Below are positions 53,457 to 64,000 of a DNA stretch of 64,000 nt, one piece after another. The notes under the pieces are model-generated. The model was not told the DNA's origin, ran no database searches, and saw nothing but the letters and a program-made list of their open reading frames with translations. The DNA comes from Galdieria sulphuraria. Taxonomy: Eukaryota; Rhodophyta; Bangiophyceae; Galdieriales; Galdieriaceae. The stretch is taken from NCBI RefSeq assembly GCF_000341285.1, contig NW_005178425.1:27911-91910 (forward strand). Direction: 5' to 3'. The position numbers and the translations under genes were made by a program. Each line of letters opens with the position of its first letter. Positions within the stretch are counted from its first letter, which is position 1.

Positions 53457-54347
53457 TTAGGAAACATTACATTCTTTGCGGTAAAGTTGCCCATGAAAGT
53501 AGCAAAAAACAGAATAAGCATAGAGAATACCTCCTACCCAGTCAACCATATAGTGATGTTCCAAATACAGAGCGGCCCATCCGACCCAAGTAACATATAG
53601 CCAAGGAACTATACCTCCCAATATTCTTGGAAGGGGTTCATACAGAGCAATGAGACTTGGCCAAGCGACGTGTAAGGATGGAAAGCTTCCAAACACTACC
53701 TTGTTTCTTTTATACAGACTCTCAAATAAGGGGAAACCCAACGCTTTGTCAATTCGGACTAGGCCAGCAGCTGAACCTGGAACATGATAATGAGCCTCCA
53801 ACTGACCGTATTCCTTGATATACCAAGGTGCTGCCGTTGGAAGAAAGAAATGGGATACTACAGCCAATATATTCAACCAACCAAATGTCCAACAGAAATG
53901 AGCTGCATGGGTCCAGGAACGAAAGCAACAAAGGTAGAAAAACATTGCCCACGGCAAAAAGGCATGTAAACTATAAGCTATACAAGCAAATATATCCTTT
54001 GCTAGGTTTGTCTGTTTGGACAATGCCTCATGTGGAAGATAAGATATGTTGCGCTTTCCACCAAGTAGCATTTCTTCAATATTGGATAGTAGTCTAACGT
54101 GGATACGAGGTCGATACTCGGATGGAATAGCTGCGGAGATTTCGTAAACAATAAGCCACAAGAAAATAGGCATTACTCCTAAAAACAATTGCCTCACTAC
54201 TGTATGATCTAAAGAATTCCAAAAATTTCGTAGAAACTCGTTCACATTACTTTTTTGGCGCCTAGTGCATTTTCTGTAGTCTTTGTTGGGGGAATGGCTT
54301 GTTAATAGGGATTGGCGTTTGGCTTGTAATGTTTTCGCGTTCATCAT
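53457..54347 (-). CDS. AUR1-like inositol phosphoceramide synthase (PAP2 superfamily)
   Basis: A single exon of 296 residues begins at ATG 54347; the frame is open seven codons further to a TTG. It has about six membrane helices. The two PAP2 active-site motifs read VFGSFPSLHVAWPSLIALYE and YLEHHYMVDWVGGI, with the catalytic His-Asp pattern HHY-x3-D. The upstream PTAAPWY line matches fungal AUR1 (aureobasidin target). The enzyme would transfer phosphoinositol from PI to ceramide in the Golgi. A related phosphatidic-acid-phosphatase-like activity cannot be excluded. Its 3' end converges on the aconitase-like gene (94 bp between stops). Confidence 0.82.
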   Translation of the reverse strand: MMNAKTLQAKRQSLLTSHSPNKDYRKCTRRQKSNVNEFLRNFWNSLDHTVVRQLFLGVMPIFLWLIVYEISAAIPSEYRPRIHVRLLSNIEEMLLGGKRNISYLPHEALSKQTNLAKDIFACIAYSLHAFLPWAMFFYLCCFRSWTHAAHFCWTFGWLNILAVVSHFFLPTAAPWYIKEYGQLEAHYHVPGSAAGLVRIDKALGFPLFESLYKRNKVVFGSFPSLHVAWPSLIALYEPLPRILGGIVPWLYVTWVGWAALYLEHHYMVDWVGGILYAYSVFCYFHGQLYRKECNVS

Positions 54348-54830
54348 ATCACCGAGGATCCACAAGTTGTGTGAGTAGGAAGAAGCCTTGTATTGACGGC
54401 TATTGCCTAGTTGACATACTTCAAGGAAACTTTGAGTGTCGGCAACTCAGTAGTTCAAAAATTTGTTATTTCTAACAATCTTTTTTTTTTTCAAATACTA
54501 ATGAGGTTGATGGGCATTTTTCTCTTGAACAATTGGGAAAGAAATCCACATCATCTCTATTTGATCGATTTGCTTAGGCGGCATCATCGAGATAAGATGC
54601 CAAAGCAACTAGAGAGAATATTCGACAACTATGTGCTTTACTTATCACGTCACATGATGTACTACAAATCCTACTACCTTTAGACTGCCGCCTAGGAAAC
54701 AAATCAAATTTCCGAACTTGGTTGATAGGCCTTCAGGAACTAGTCCTTCCTCCAAGGAGGTCTGACTTGGGAGGATTCATTCGAAGCCTACAAATTCTCA
54801 AAGTTCTTCCCTCAAATAGTCTACCTCAAG
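54348..54830. other. Intergenic region with one small open frame
   Basis: An ATG at 54501, preceded by a T-rich tract, opens 60 codons ending at 54683 with a basic, His/Tyr-rich product (ERNPHHLYLIDLLRRHHRDK). I do not recognise it and cannot tell it from chance. A short inverted repeat (ccttcctccaaggagg, near 54748) is also present. The rest shows nothing coding. Confidence 0.3.
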
Positions 54831-55384
54831 TTAACAAGAGAAACTCATAAAAAACAATTCAATGACGTACTTTCCATCCATAGAAAGTGCTTTGTCAGCT
54901 GCCTCAATTCGCGTAAAACCTACGGTAGCAAAACACCTAAGAACACCGTTGGCATTGTGTTCTTCAGATAAGCTAAACTGTTGCAGTTCTCCGAATTCAC
55001 CCATCACCTATTACCACAAGAATCATTTAGCACCCTCCTCTATACAAATACCATTCAGCCACTTACTTTTACTAGCTTCTCTTCTTGCAAATCCTTTGGG
55101 ACATTAAATATGCGTACGCAGTAAGGATGGACGACTGTTCGATCGAAACTTCCTACGGGAGTATGAAAGGCCCTTTCTGCGACACCTCTGTCCTTCACAC
55201 TGGCACGAGTCTCCAATTGATGTCCGGTTTCCGTTCTTATTCCTGAAGAATTTGCAACTGTTTCCTCTTCGTATTGACAAAGTCTCCAAGCTGACAACTG
55301 TAAATTTCTTGAAGGAGAGAAGCGTCCTATTAGTTTATTCAACGCTATGGAATGTAATGTCGACGACTTGTAACTCAACCACAT
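54831..55384 (-). CDS. Small RRM-domain RNA-binding protein, probably organelle-targeted
   Basis: Exons 55384-55067 and 55007-54831, with a 59-nt intron, encode 164 residues. The first 85 are Ser/Arg/Leu-rich, as in a leader peptide. A single degenerate RRM follows: beta 1 YCVRIFNVPKDL, helix 1 LQEEKLVKVMGEFGELQQF (created by the splice), RNP1-like NGVLRCFATVGF, helix 2 TRIEAADKALSMDGK. The domain reaches the C-terminus. It would bind organellar RNA; the target is unknown. It is in tandem with DDB2 on the same strand, downstream of its stop by 116 bp. Confidence 0.7.
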
Positions 55385-55500
55385 TGCAAATGGGCCTTTT
55401 CAAGAAATGTCCGACGAGTCTTTTTATACTTTATCCATCAAAAATACATATATACAGTGTTGCCATATCATTATTCTTATATTATTGCTTTTCAGAATCA

Positions 55501-57315
55501 CTAATCGTCCAGTTCTTTTGGACCTTTCCTTTGTTCTCTTTGTTGCTTATATTGAGCATGGTCGGGAACATGAAAAGCTATAAAATGAGAACTAGTCTTC
55601 GCCAGTGATTTCGCTCGTTTTTGGTTGTCTTCCATTTCATCTTCAGTATTATCGCTTTCATCTTCAAGTCTTCTTAATCCAGCAACATGACGTCTTTTAG
55701 GATGATATCCATCACTATTACTTGAACTGTCTCCTTCGTCTTCAAATGGGCTCTCACTTGATAGACTTGACTTTTTTCTACCTTTAACAGCACTCTTTCC
55801 ATCATTTACTTGTTCTTTCCATGCTCGTTCCTTATCTTCCCATAAGAACAAGTTGTAACTCGTTCCTGAAATAATTTTATCCAAAGTAGGATGAAACTTG
55901 TTCAAAGGACTTATGGTAGGAATATTCAAATCAACCAACTCTGCTACTATATGTCCAGAACACGCTGAATATAAATCAATTGGATGTAAACGGATCATAG
56001 ATTCCGTTTTAGGATCGTAATATTCCTCTCCTATATATCTGCCACATAAAATGAGATCTTCTTTCCAATCCTAATCAATTCAATCGACTATAAACAAGTT
56101 TTGGAAGCGATGTGCTTACTTTGGGATCCCATACCGCTTTGAATGGGCTCAAATATCGATTGAAATCGTGAGAATGAATAATCTCCCGCGATACTTTCAA
56201 GTCTTGTTGAATGTTATCCCATATTCTCAATCGATTGTCTTGACAAGTGGATAATATTTTAGTACCATAAACCGGGGAAAAGAAGGCAGCATTTACTACT
56301 CGAGGATGTTCAAATTTTGCCAACTGAAGATTACTAGTAAACATTCTTGCATCCCATAGATACAGAAATCGATCGTTACCACAAGTTGAGATCAAATTGG
56401 GTTCTCTGGGATGAATATCGATACCGGTAACTTTTGTTTTCTTTTTATGTGCCAATATTCGAATGGACGAAGCACTCTGAGGTATTCGGTCGTCTATTAT
56501 ATATACATTGCCAAAGTTATCTCCAGCTATAGTCGTATGATGATAGGAATTGTAGGCTATTGAACATAACATAGACCAAGTACTAGGTCCCTCCCATCCA
56601 TTAGGATTGCTATCCAATAAAGTGTCGAATTGAAAAGTTTTCAAGTCGTGCCCTAATAGTGTGCCATCTGCTGAAGCTGTAAATATTCTATTTCCATTGT
56701 TGGGGTCAAATACGATGCCATGAATCTAGCCAACACATAAACAAAGCTTCTCAAAAGAGCAACTCGATCGCCTACCAAATACATATGTGCCATAGAATTC
56801 ACGTGATATTGATTATTTTCAAAATTCCAAATAGCTAAAATTCCTCGCTTATCTCCTGACAATACCCACTCAGGTTGTTGGGGATGGAACTCCAGTGCAG
56901 TCACTCTACGCAAGTGAAGTCTCAAAATGGCTCTTCCTACTTGAAGTGAAACTTGTTTTGTTTTCAAGTTGGGATATTTGTTTCTCCCGTATGTAGTGGG
57001 TGTGGACTCTCTCCATCGAATATGTCCCAATATGTGGCTGTCTGGAGATGAAAAGAGTCTTTTGGAAGAAAGTAAAGGTTCTCCTGGAATAGTTCTATAA
57101 GGACAGAGAGTTGCTGTATGACCTTCCTTTCTACAAATAAAACAAGGCTTTTTTGGACAGTCTATTGACCAGTGTCCCGGTAAACGACAAAGCCGACAAG
57201 AACTGTTGGCCAAACGAACCAACAGTCTATTTCGATATTCTTGTGGATCAGCTACAACTGGTTTTCCACTGTTGGTCGAAACAGCACAGTTGTCTTGTTC
57301 CAGCCACTCATCCAT
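55501..57315 (-). CDS. DDB2: DNA damage-binding protein 2 (DDB2) with N-terminal zinc knuckles
   Basis: Exons 57315-56776, 56725-56120 and 56070-55501 encode 571 residues. The N-terminus has two CX2CX4HX4C knuckles, C40-C53 (CRLCRLPGHWSIDC) and C58-C71 (CFICRKEGHTATLC). Then comes the DDB2 helix-loop and WD40 propeller: LHLRRVTALEFHPQQPEWVL, GDKRGILAIWNFE, the DDB1-binding line IDIHPREPNLISTCGNDRFL with WDAR, and SPVYGTKILSTCQDNRLRIW. A long acidic/basic C-terminal tail follows. DDB2 recognises UV photoproducts and recruits CRL4 ligase for nucleotide-excision repair. A zinc knuckle also occurs in plant DDB2 as I recall; animal DDB2 lacks it. Confidence 0.92.
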
Positions 57316-57379
57316 TCAGAAAAAAAGATAAATGCAGGAATAAAATGATTTTGTTTTCTTCTTCTCCTTGTAAAGCTTT
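57316..57379. promoter_or_regulatory. 64-bp bidirectional promoter between DDB2 and SPRTN
   Basis: The ATGs of DDB2 (57315, minus) and SPRTN (57380, plus) are 64 bp apart, with no room for two separate promoters. It includes AT-rich and T-rich tracts but no motif I can name. Confidence 0.55.
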
Positions 57380-58148
57380 ATGAACTCCTACAGTACACTA
57401 GAGTCTCAAGATATCCAAGTGGTTCCTTTTATAGATATTCATGAACTTTTTATGGCTTTTAACCGACTTTATTTTGAAGGAAAATTGGATAGAGTTACTA
57501 TAGAGTGGTCGAAAAGGATGACACTGTAAGGTGTCTTTTCCTATTATTTTCCTTTCCCAACTCACACACTTTAGGTGTGCTGGATTATGTGAATGTTGTG
57601 TTTTCAGTAACTCTTGTCGTATTAAACTATCACAACCGTTGCTTTCCTTGAGACCAGTAACTGACTTGGTGGATACGTAAGATTTTCATCGCTTGCCTAC
57701 ACAAGTATTGATTGGCTATATTATGGTCAGGATATTACACGAGTGTATTCATGCCTATCTATTTATGACAGGCTCCATAACTGATCACGATGCTCATGGA
57801 AGGGATTTCATCTACCACATGAACAGAATCAACCAAGGTATGTTAAGATATTATATGCCATAGCAACTTGTTTAAAAAATATCACTAAAAGATGTTGGTT
57901 CTCATATTACCATTTATCATTCCTTTATTGATGAGGTTGAACACTATCGGCAACATCATTGGCGTTGTACTCAATGTGATTGGGTTATCAAGCGAGCTAT
58001 GAATAGACCTCCTAGTTGTAAAGATCCTTGGTGGAATGTACACCAGCTTAGATGTAATGGACAGTTTTATAAAGTGAAACAACCATCTAAGCGAACAGCA
58101 TCCTCACAGATGTTACCTTTGGAAACTTACTTTTCAAAGTACAAATAA
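57380..58148 (+). CDS. SPRTN: SprT-like metalloprotease Spartan (SPRTN/DVC1)
   Basis: Four exons, 57380-57525, 57575-57676, 57731-57837 and 57892-58148, encode 203 residues; introns are 49-54 nt. The SprT domain has IDIHELFMAFNRLYFEGKLD, CRIKLSQPLLSLRP, the zinc protease motif HECIHAYLF formed at a splice junction, and DHDAHGRDFIYHMNRIN. The SPRTN-specific zinc-binding sub-domain follows: HHWRCTQCDW, RAMNRPPSCKDPWW and HQLRCNGQFYKV. A short tail lacks the UBZ domain of animal Spartan. The enzyme cleaves DNA-protein crosslinks during replication. It shares a promoter region with DDB2. Confidence 0.93.
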
Positions 58149-58331
58149 AGAATAGACATTGAATTTTATTCTATTGGTACGATGTTCTTATCTATGGGAA
58201 TGGAGCTTCAATGGAAATGGACTATAATAGTTGTATGAGCCAAATCGTCGCCGGCCATTCCTCGTTTGGTCAACTCGGTTGGTGGGTGGTGAGTTGAACG
58301 ACTGTCAACAAACATTTGAGACTGTCTGAAT

Positions 58332-60579
<2,248 letters not shown>

Positions 60580-60685
60580 GTGACTGACTATCAGTTGCTT
60601 TGGGTCATTTGTCGTTTTGTTTGTCTTAGCGCCTCTATTTGCCTAGTATAAAAAAGGTCTAAGGATTGGTAGAATAGATGTTTGT

Positions 60686-62673
60686 TTATTCGAAAAGCAC
60701 TTTAATGGCTTCTCTATGGACACTGATAGGTTGTTGTAATAGCGATGCGTACTCACCAAGTAATAGTTCTACAAAAGTCAACACCGCTGAAAAGGACAAA
60801 TATTGGGATGCCCATTGATTGGCTTGTTGCATGATTTGTTTCACTTGAGCATCATGAGCCTTGTAATAACACACTATTCATATCATTGCGTTGTATATAG
60901 AGTTCCACTTACTTGTGCCCATTCTATTTTCTCAATCAAGTCATTGAAGAAGTAATCTGTAGGAATGTAATGAGTCATTGGTTGTAAGAGAGGTTCAAAG
61001 TAGAGTCCACAAGGAGTGTCTTGCTTAATAGTAACAAATGATGCAAACAATTGCTTTGCCAGTCGATCTGCCCAAAAACAGTTGCCTTCTGCATAGATAT
61101 TGTATTTGAAGTGTTGCTTCAAGTTTGCGTCATCGAATGCTACTAAAATTCTAGTCATGCTACTTACTTGCTGTTCAAATGACAGCCTCTTTAAAATATA
61201 GGATTTCAAGCAGCGTCCACTAACAGAAATATTGAATAAGTCTTGTCTTTTCTCTTGCAATTGAATCAATTTTCCTCTTCCAGCATCCATACATTTTCTT
61301 CAAGTATTTAAATGTGAAGCTATACAAACAGTTTAACAACACAAACCTTTGAGCTTCTTCTCTCGACTCGAAATAGGAACTATCACGAATACCACCTCGG
61401 AATACTGCTTTATCAGTCTTCTGGGTCCAAGGAATGGAGTACTTTTAGAAATATTGAGAGACCATTGCTAAATAAAGTTCTCAATCTTTACTTGCCTTTC
61501 TCATTTCTTCTACACTCATGTCCCAAGATTTCCAATCCCCTCGATGAGAAGATCCCTCCAGCATTGGAAACGGCAAGTTATCCGAAAAGTTACAATGAAT
61601 CAACGTAAAAATAGGACGACCTTCACATGCTGTTAGCAACTTTCAATAAGTGGATATTTGTTCAAATACTTTCGATATGTTTAGCAACTCTGTAATGATG
61701 AGGTTTGGATACTGTCTGAACGCAGTCATGTAAAGATAACTATAAGAAACCAAAAAATATTAGACTTTCGATAAGGAAACGAACATTGACATACCACAAA
61801 TTCAACATTAGGAAGAGACTTTTTTTCTACAAGCTTCTGTATCAAAACAAGAGCTTGCTCCAATCGATTCTTATACAGATCCTTTCCCGAAATAGTAATT
61901 TGGTAAGGATCCAAGACGTAAATTTCTTCACTTTGTCAATTACTCTTTGTCAGAAAAAGCAAGTATGCACCTTACCATGATCCACGATTTGTATTAAGAC
62001 ACAAGAAACGCCCTTGTTTGCTCCTTTTGGTGTAACTGCATAAGTACTAAAACTCTTAATTCATGTCAAGTTTAATAGCAAGGCCACATACTTTCTCTGG
62101 AGGACTTCCATATATTGTTCTTTAGAGATACCGCCTAGAAATGGCTCCTATATGTAAAAGCACTTACATGTTTTATCGTAAAAAAACAAAAAAGAATCTT
62201 ACCAAATATCTATCCACGAGCGACTTGAGTGACTTGATTACTGTCCTAGGGACTGGAGAAACTGGGATATGAGTTTTAGGAATTTTTAGTCCATTCTTCG
62301 AATTCCTTGGTTCTGAGGATGAAGATTTCTTGTGCTGACTAACAGGTACAGCCTTGTCTTGCATGAGTTTGTTCTTCTGCTCCGTTGGTATTTTAGAATT
62401 CATTTGGTTGTTTGGCCTAGTCTCTTTGAAAGATTCTGCATCATGCTTCTGTGTATTGTCTAATGATGGGTTTTCCATCTCATCAGTAACTGAATGCGGC
62501 AAATGATAAAATTTTTTCACCAAGTCTTCATTCACTTCCTTCCCTTGAGCCCGAAGCTGCAAAAGCTGGTTATTGATATATGGAAGATGCCATTCCGGTA
62601 CAGCGAATGGTTCCTTGCTTTCCCATTCTTTCTTTGGTACTTCTCTGTGCTTTGTTTTGTCTACAGCAGGCAT
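60686..62673 (-). CDS. GT90-family (CAP10/POGLUT-like) glycosyltransferase
   Basis: Nine exons: 62673-62203, 62147-62092, 62046-61976, 61925-61795, 61739-61689, 61639-61496, 61441-61347, 61297-60913 and 60859-60686 (525 residues). The intron 61442-61495 has a GC donor (GCAAGT). Family lines: GRPIFTLIHCNFSDNLPFPM, RGDWKSWDMSVEEM, QKTDKAVFRGGIRDSSYFES, FKYNIYAEGNCFWADRLAKQ, LQPMTHYIPTDYFFNDLIEK and EWAQAHDAQVKQI. GT90 enzymes transfer glucose or xylose in the secretory pathway. The present ATG gives no signal peptide; an N-terminal exon with the hydrophobic stretch at about 62690-62760 may be missing. Confidence 0.85.
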
Positions 62674-63327
62674 TATTTTCCCTAAATAGGATACATACCA
62701 ACAAAAAACGAACAGTACAAATAGCTAACAGTAGACTATTAATTTTTGCCAATCTTTCAAAACTATACATACAAAACCCCAAATCTTTCTACCAAAATAC
62801 CACATTCTTTTCAAAGTTTTAGAAAAGTTATGTCTCCTAGTGGTCAACCAGATATAGTGTTCTTTACCCATCGCGGAAGTTGCACTGTTTACCCTTTCTT
62901 CCCATAGCACATGTACGCCACTCAATCCTTTAAAGTAATCCACAATATCTAAATAATAACTCCAAACAAGATAGGATATGCTGAAGGCTTTGTTCCTTTG
63001 AAATCTTTGAACACGTCTAGAAGAGAGACGTGATGTCCACATCAATCATGTCCAATTTTTCAAATTTCCCAGAAAAAGAAAACGAGGGCCATTCCCGTTT
63101 CTTGTGTCGAATGATTGTAAGCATGTCAGCTGAAAGGAATTGTCCTCACATGAGATTACAAACTTTTTTTCCAATCTAGAGATATATAAAAATGGATTTT
63201 AGTATTTTCTTTAACAACAGTGAATATCTGTTACAGACTCATTCTGCACATATGGTTGTGCCCAATAAGATGATCCATCCATCTTGACATTCCTTCATTT
63301 TTGATTTTCCCACAATTTGAGATTCTC
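62674..63327. other. Region upstream of the GT90 gene with unresolved coding potential
   Basis: On the minus strand, an open frame from ATG 63040 to 62725 has a plausible composition (SISYLVWSYYLDIVDYFK). A hydrophobic segment (INSLLLAICTVRFLLVCILF) occurs in another frame at about 62690-62760. Either could be part of an N-terminal signal-anchor exon of GT90, but I could not find a confident splice. The right part holds the promoter of the MA3-type gene. Confidence 0.3.
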
Positions 63328-64000
63328 ATGCAGTCTCCAAATGGACACCTCAAAATACGTTCTCCTAAAATACAAGGGCGCTCGCCTCCTTCTCCTACTA
63401 AAAGACTATATAATAGACACAGTGGTGAGTTGTAGAGTTCTATCATCATTGCTTTTATAACTAACTACTCTAGCGGTTGGAAGAGGGCTTCCAAAAAAAG
63501 GTGGTGCAGGTGGTAAGTTTCTGGTTGGTAGTTCTTGGATGGGAACTCATTTTTGCCTTTTGTAAGGTAAAGGAGTATGGGGTTCCATGTGGGTTCAAGA
63601 TGGAAAAAGTTTTCTAGATAAAAACGACCCAAACTATGATTCTGACCAGGACCCTTCTGTTCTCTTGGAGGAAATCGACTTATCCTATGTCGATAAGGAG
63701 CTGACCCAAGAAACCTTTGAGGCTACCAAGGACTTGGATGAGTCTGAAGAATCACAGAAGAACAGAGTATGATGATAACTTTTTCAGCTGATATATTATT
63801 ATTTGTTAGCTCAAGTCGTCAGTTCGGGCATTGTTGTTGTTTCAAATTGCGTCAGTCCGTTGTTCAATAAAATCTATTACAAGTCCAGAGCACAATATGA
63901 TTTTGAAAATACTTGATATGTATTTATACATGATTCATTTCCAGTGCTTTTCCAAAACATGTCTATTTTGATTAGGGTATTGGTGATGCAGCTGTTGAAC
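63328..64000 (+). CDS. N-terminus of a PDCD4/MRF-like (MA3-type) translation regulator (partial)
   Basis: Exons 63328-63424, 63474-63512 and 63567-63766 join in frame. They encode a short Ser/Pro-rich start, then the diagnostic line VGRGLPKKGGAGGKGVWG of PDCD4 and plant MRF proteins, then DKNDPNYDSDQD, which in those proteins precedes the first MA3 domain. A donor at 63767 (GTATGA) and an acceptor near 63808 suggest the gene continues past the window. I could not see a clear MA3 domain in the remaining bases, so the following exon boundary is uncertain. The family binds eIF4A and represses or tunes translation. Confidence 0.72.

Noticed and set aside
54862-55107. Plus-strand frame of 81 codons
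   Set aside because: Antisense to the RRM gene exons.
58149-58331. Heat-shock element upstream of mtHsp70
   Set aside because: GGAGCTTC-like bases occur near 58205, but the spacing does not form an nGAAnnTTCnnGAAn array.

Overview
The window is nuclear DNA of a very gene-dense eukaryote. The best fit is a unicellular red alga of the Galdieria / Cyanidiophyceae type. The reasons are: (1) about 80 introns can be placed by splice sites plus reading frame, and nearly all are 42-63 nt long with GTA(A/T/C)G-like donors and YAG or AAG acceptors; (2) genes are separated by tens to hundreds of bases, and several start codons face each other 12-80 bp apart; (3) nuclear genes for plastid-type proteins are present (bacterial-type ribosomal protein L10 and a plastid sigma factor, both with leader sequences); (4) no transposons, tRNAs, rRNAs, CRISPR arrays or prokaryotic operons were seen. 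The species is an inference; the splice-site pattern is read directly from the sequence. Start codons were set at the first ATG that keeps the frame, since many long open frames begin earlier at TTG or GTG.

Layout, left to right. 1-13 kb: tail of a membrane protein, proteasome lid subunit Rpn5, a nine-exon half-size ABCA transporter, a 1.86-kb gene-poor gap, an intronless Mei2-like RNA-binding protein, and DNA polymerase epsilon subunit B. 13-23 kb: an unrecognised probably organellar protein, a DEDDy 3'-5' exonuclease, a bZIP factor, an ACAT/ARE-like MBOAT acyltransferase, a heat-shock factor, and PAF1. 23-33 kb: VPS51 and an ELMO-domain protein head to head, a small membrane protein, an ANTH-domain adaptor, WRAP73, ThiD kinase overlapping HtrA2-like protease. 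33-47 kb: a MYND-finger protein, an F-box/WD40 protein with a DCAF12-like propeller, nucleolar GTPase NOG2, a PNPOx-like flavin-fold protein, a DUF4079 plastid membrane protein, an 11-exon M17 aminopeptidase, and DCAF1. 47-64 kb: plastid L10 and sigma factor in tandem, DusA, a degenerate aconitase-superfamily protein, an AUR1-like inositol phosphoceramide synthase, an organellar RRM protein, DDB2 and SPRTN head to head, mitochondrial Hsp70, a GT90 glycosyltransferase, and the start of an MA3/PDCD4-type translation regulator.

The genes are mostly housekeeping, but themes recur. Ubiquitin and protein turnover: Rpn5, DCAF1, the F-box/DCAF12-like protein, DDB2, SPRTN, HtrA2, M17 peptidase. UV and DNA damage or replication: POLE2, DDB2, SPRTN. 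Plastid gene expression: sigma factor and L10. Membrane traffic and lipids: VPS51, ELMO, ANTH, ABCA, ACAT-like, IPC synthase. The most novel item is the 519-residue aconitase/isopropylmalate-isomerase relative at 51749-53362, which keeps the fold signatures but has lost the iron-sulfur and substrate motifs.
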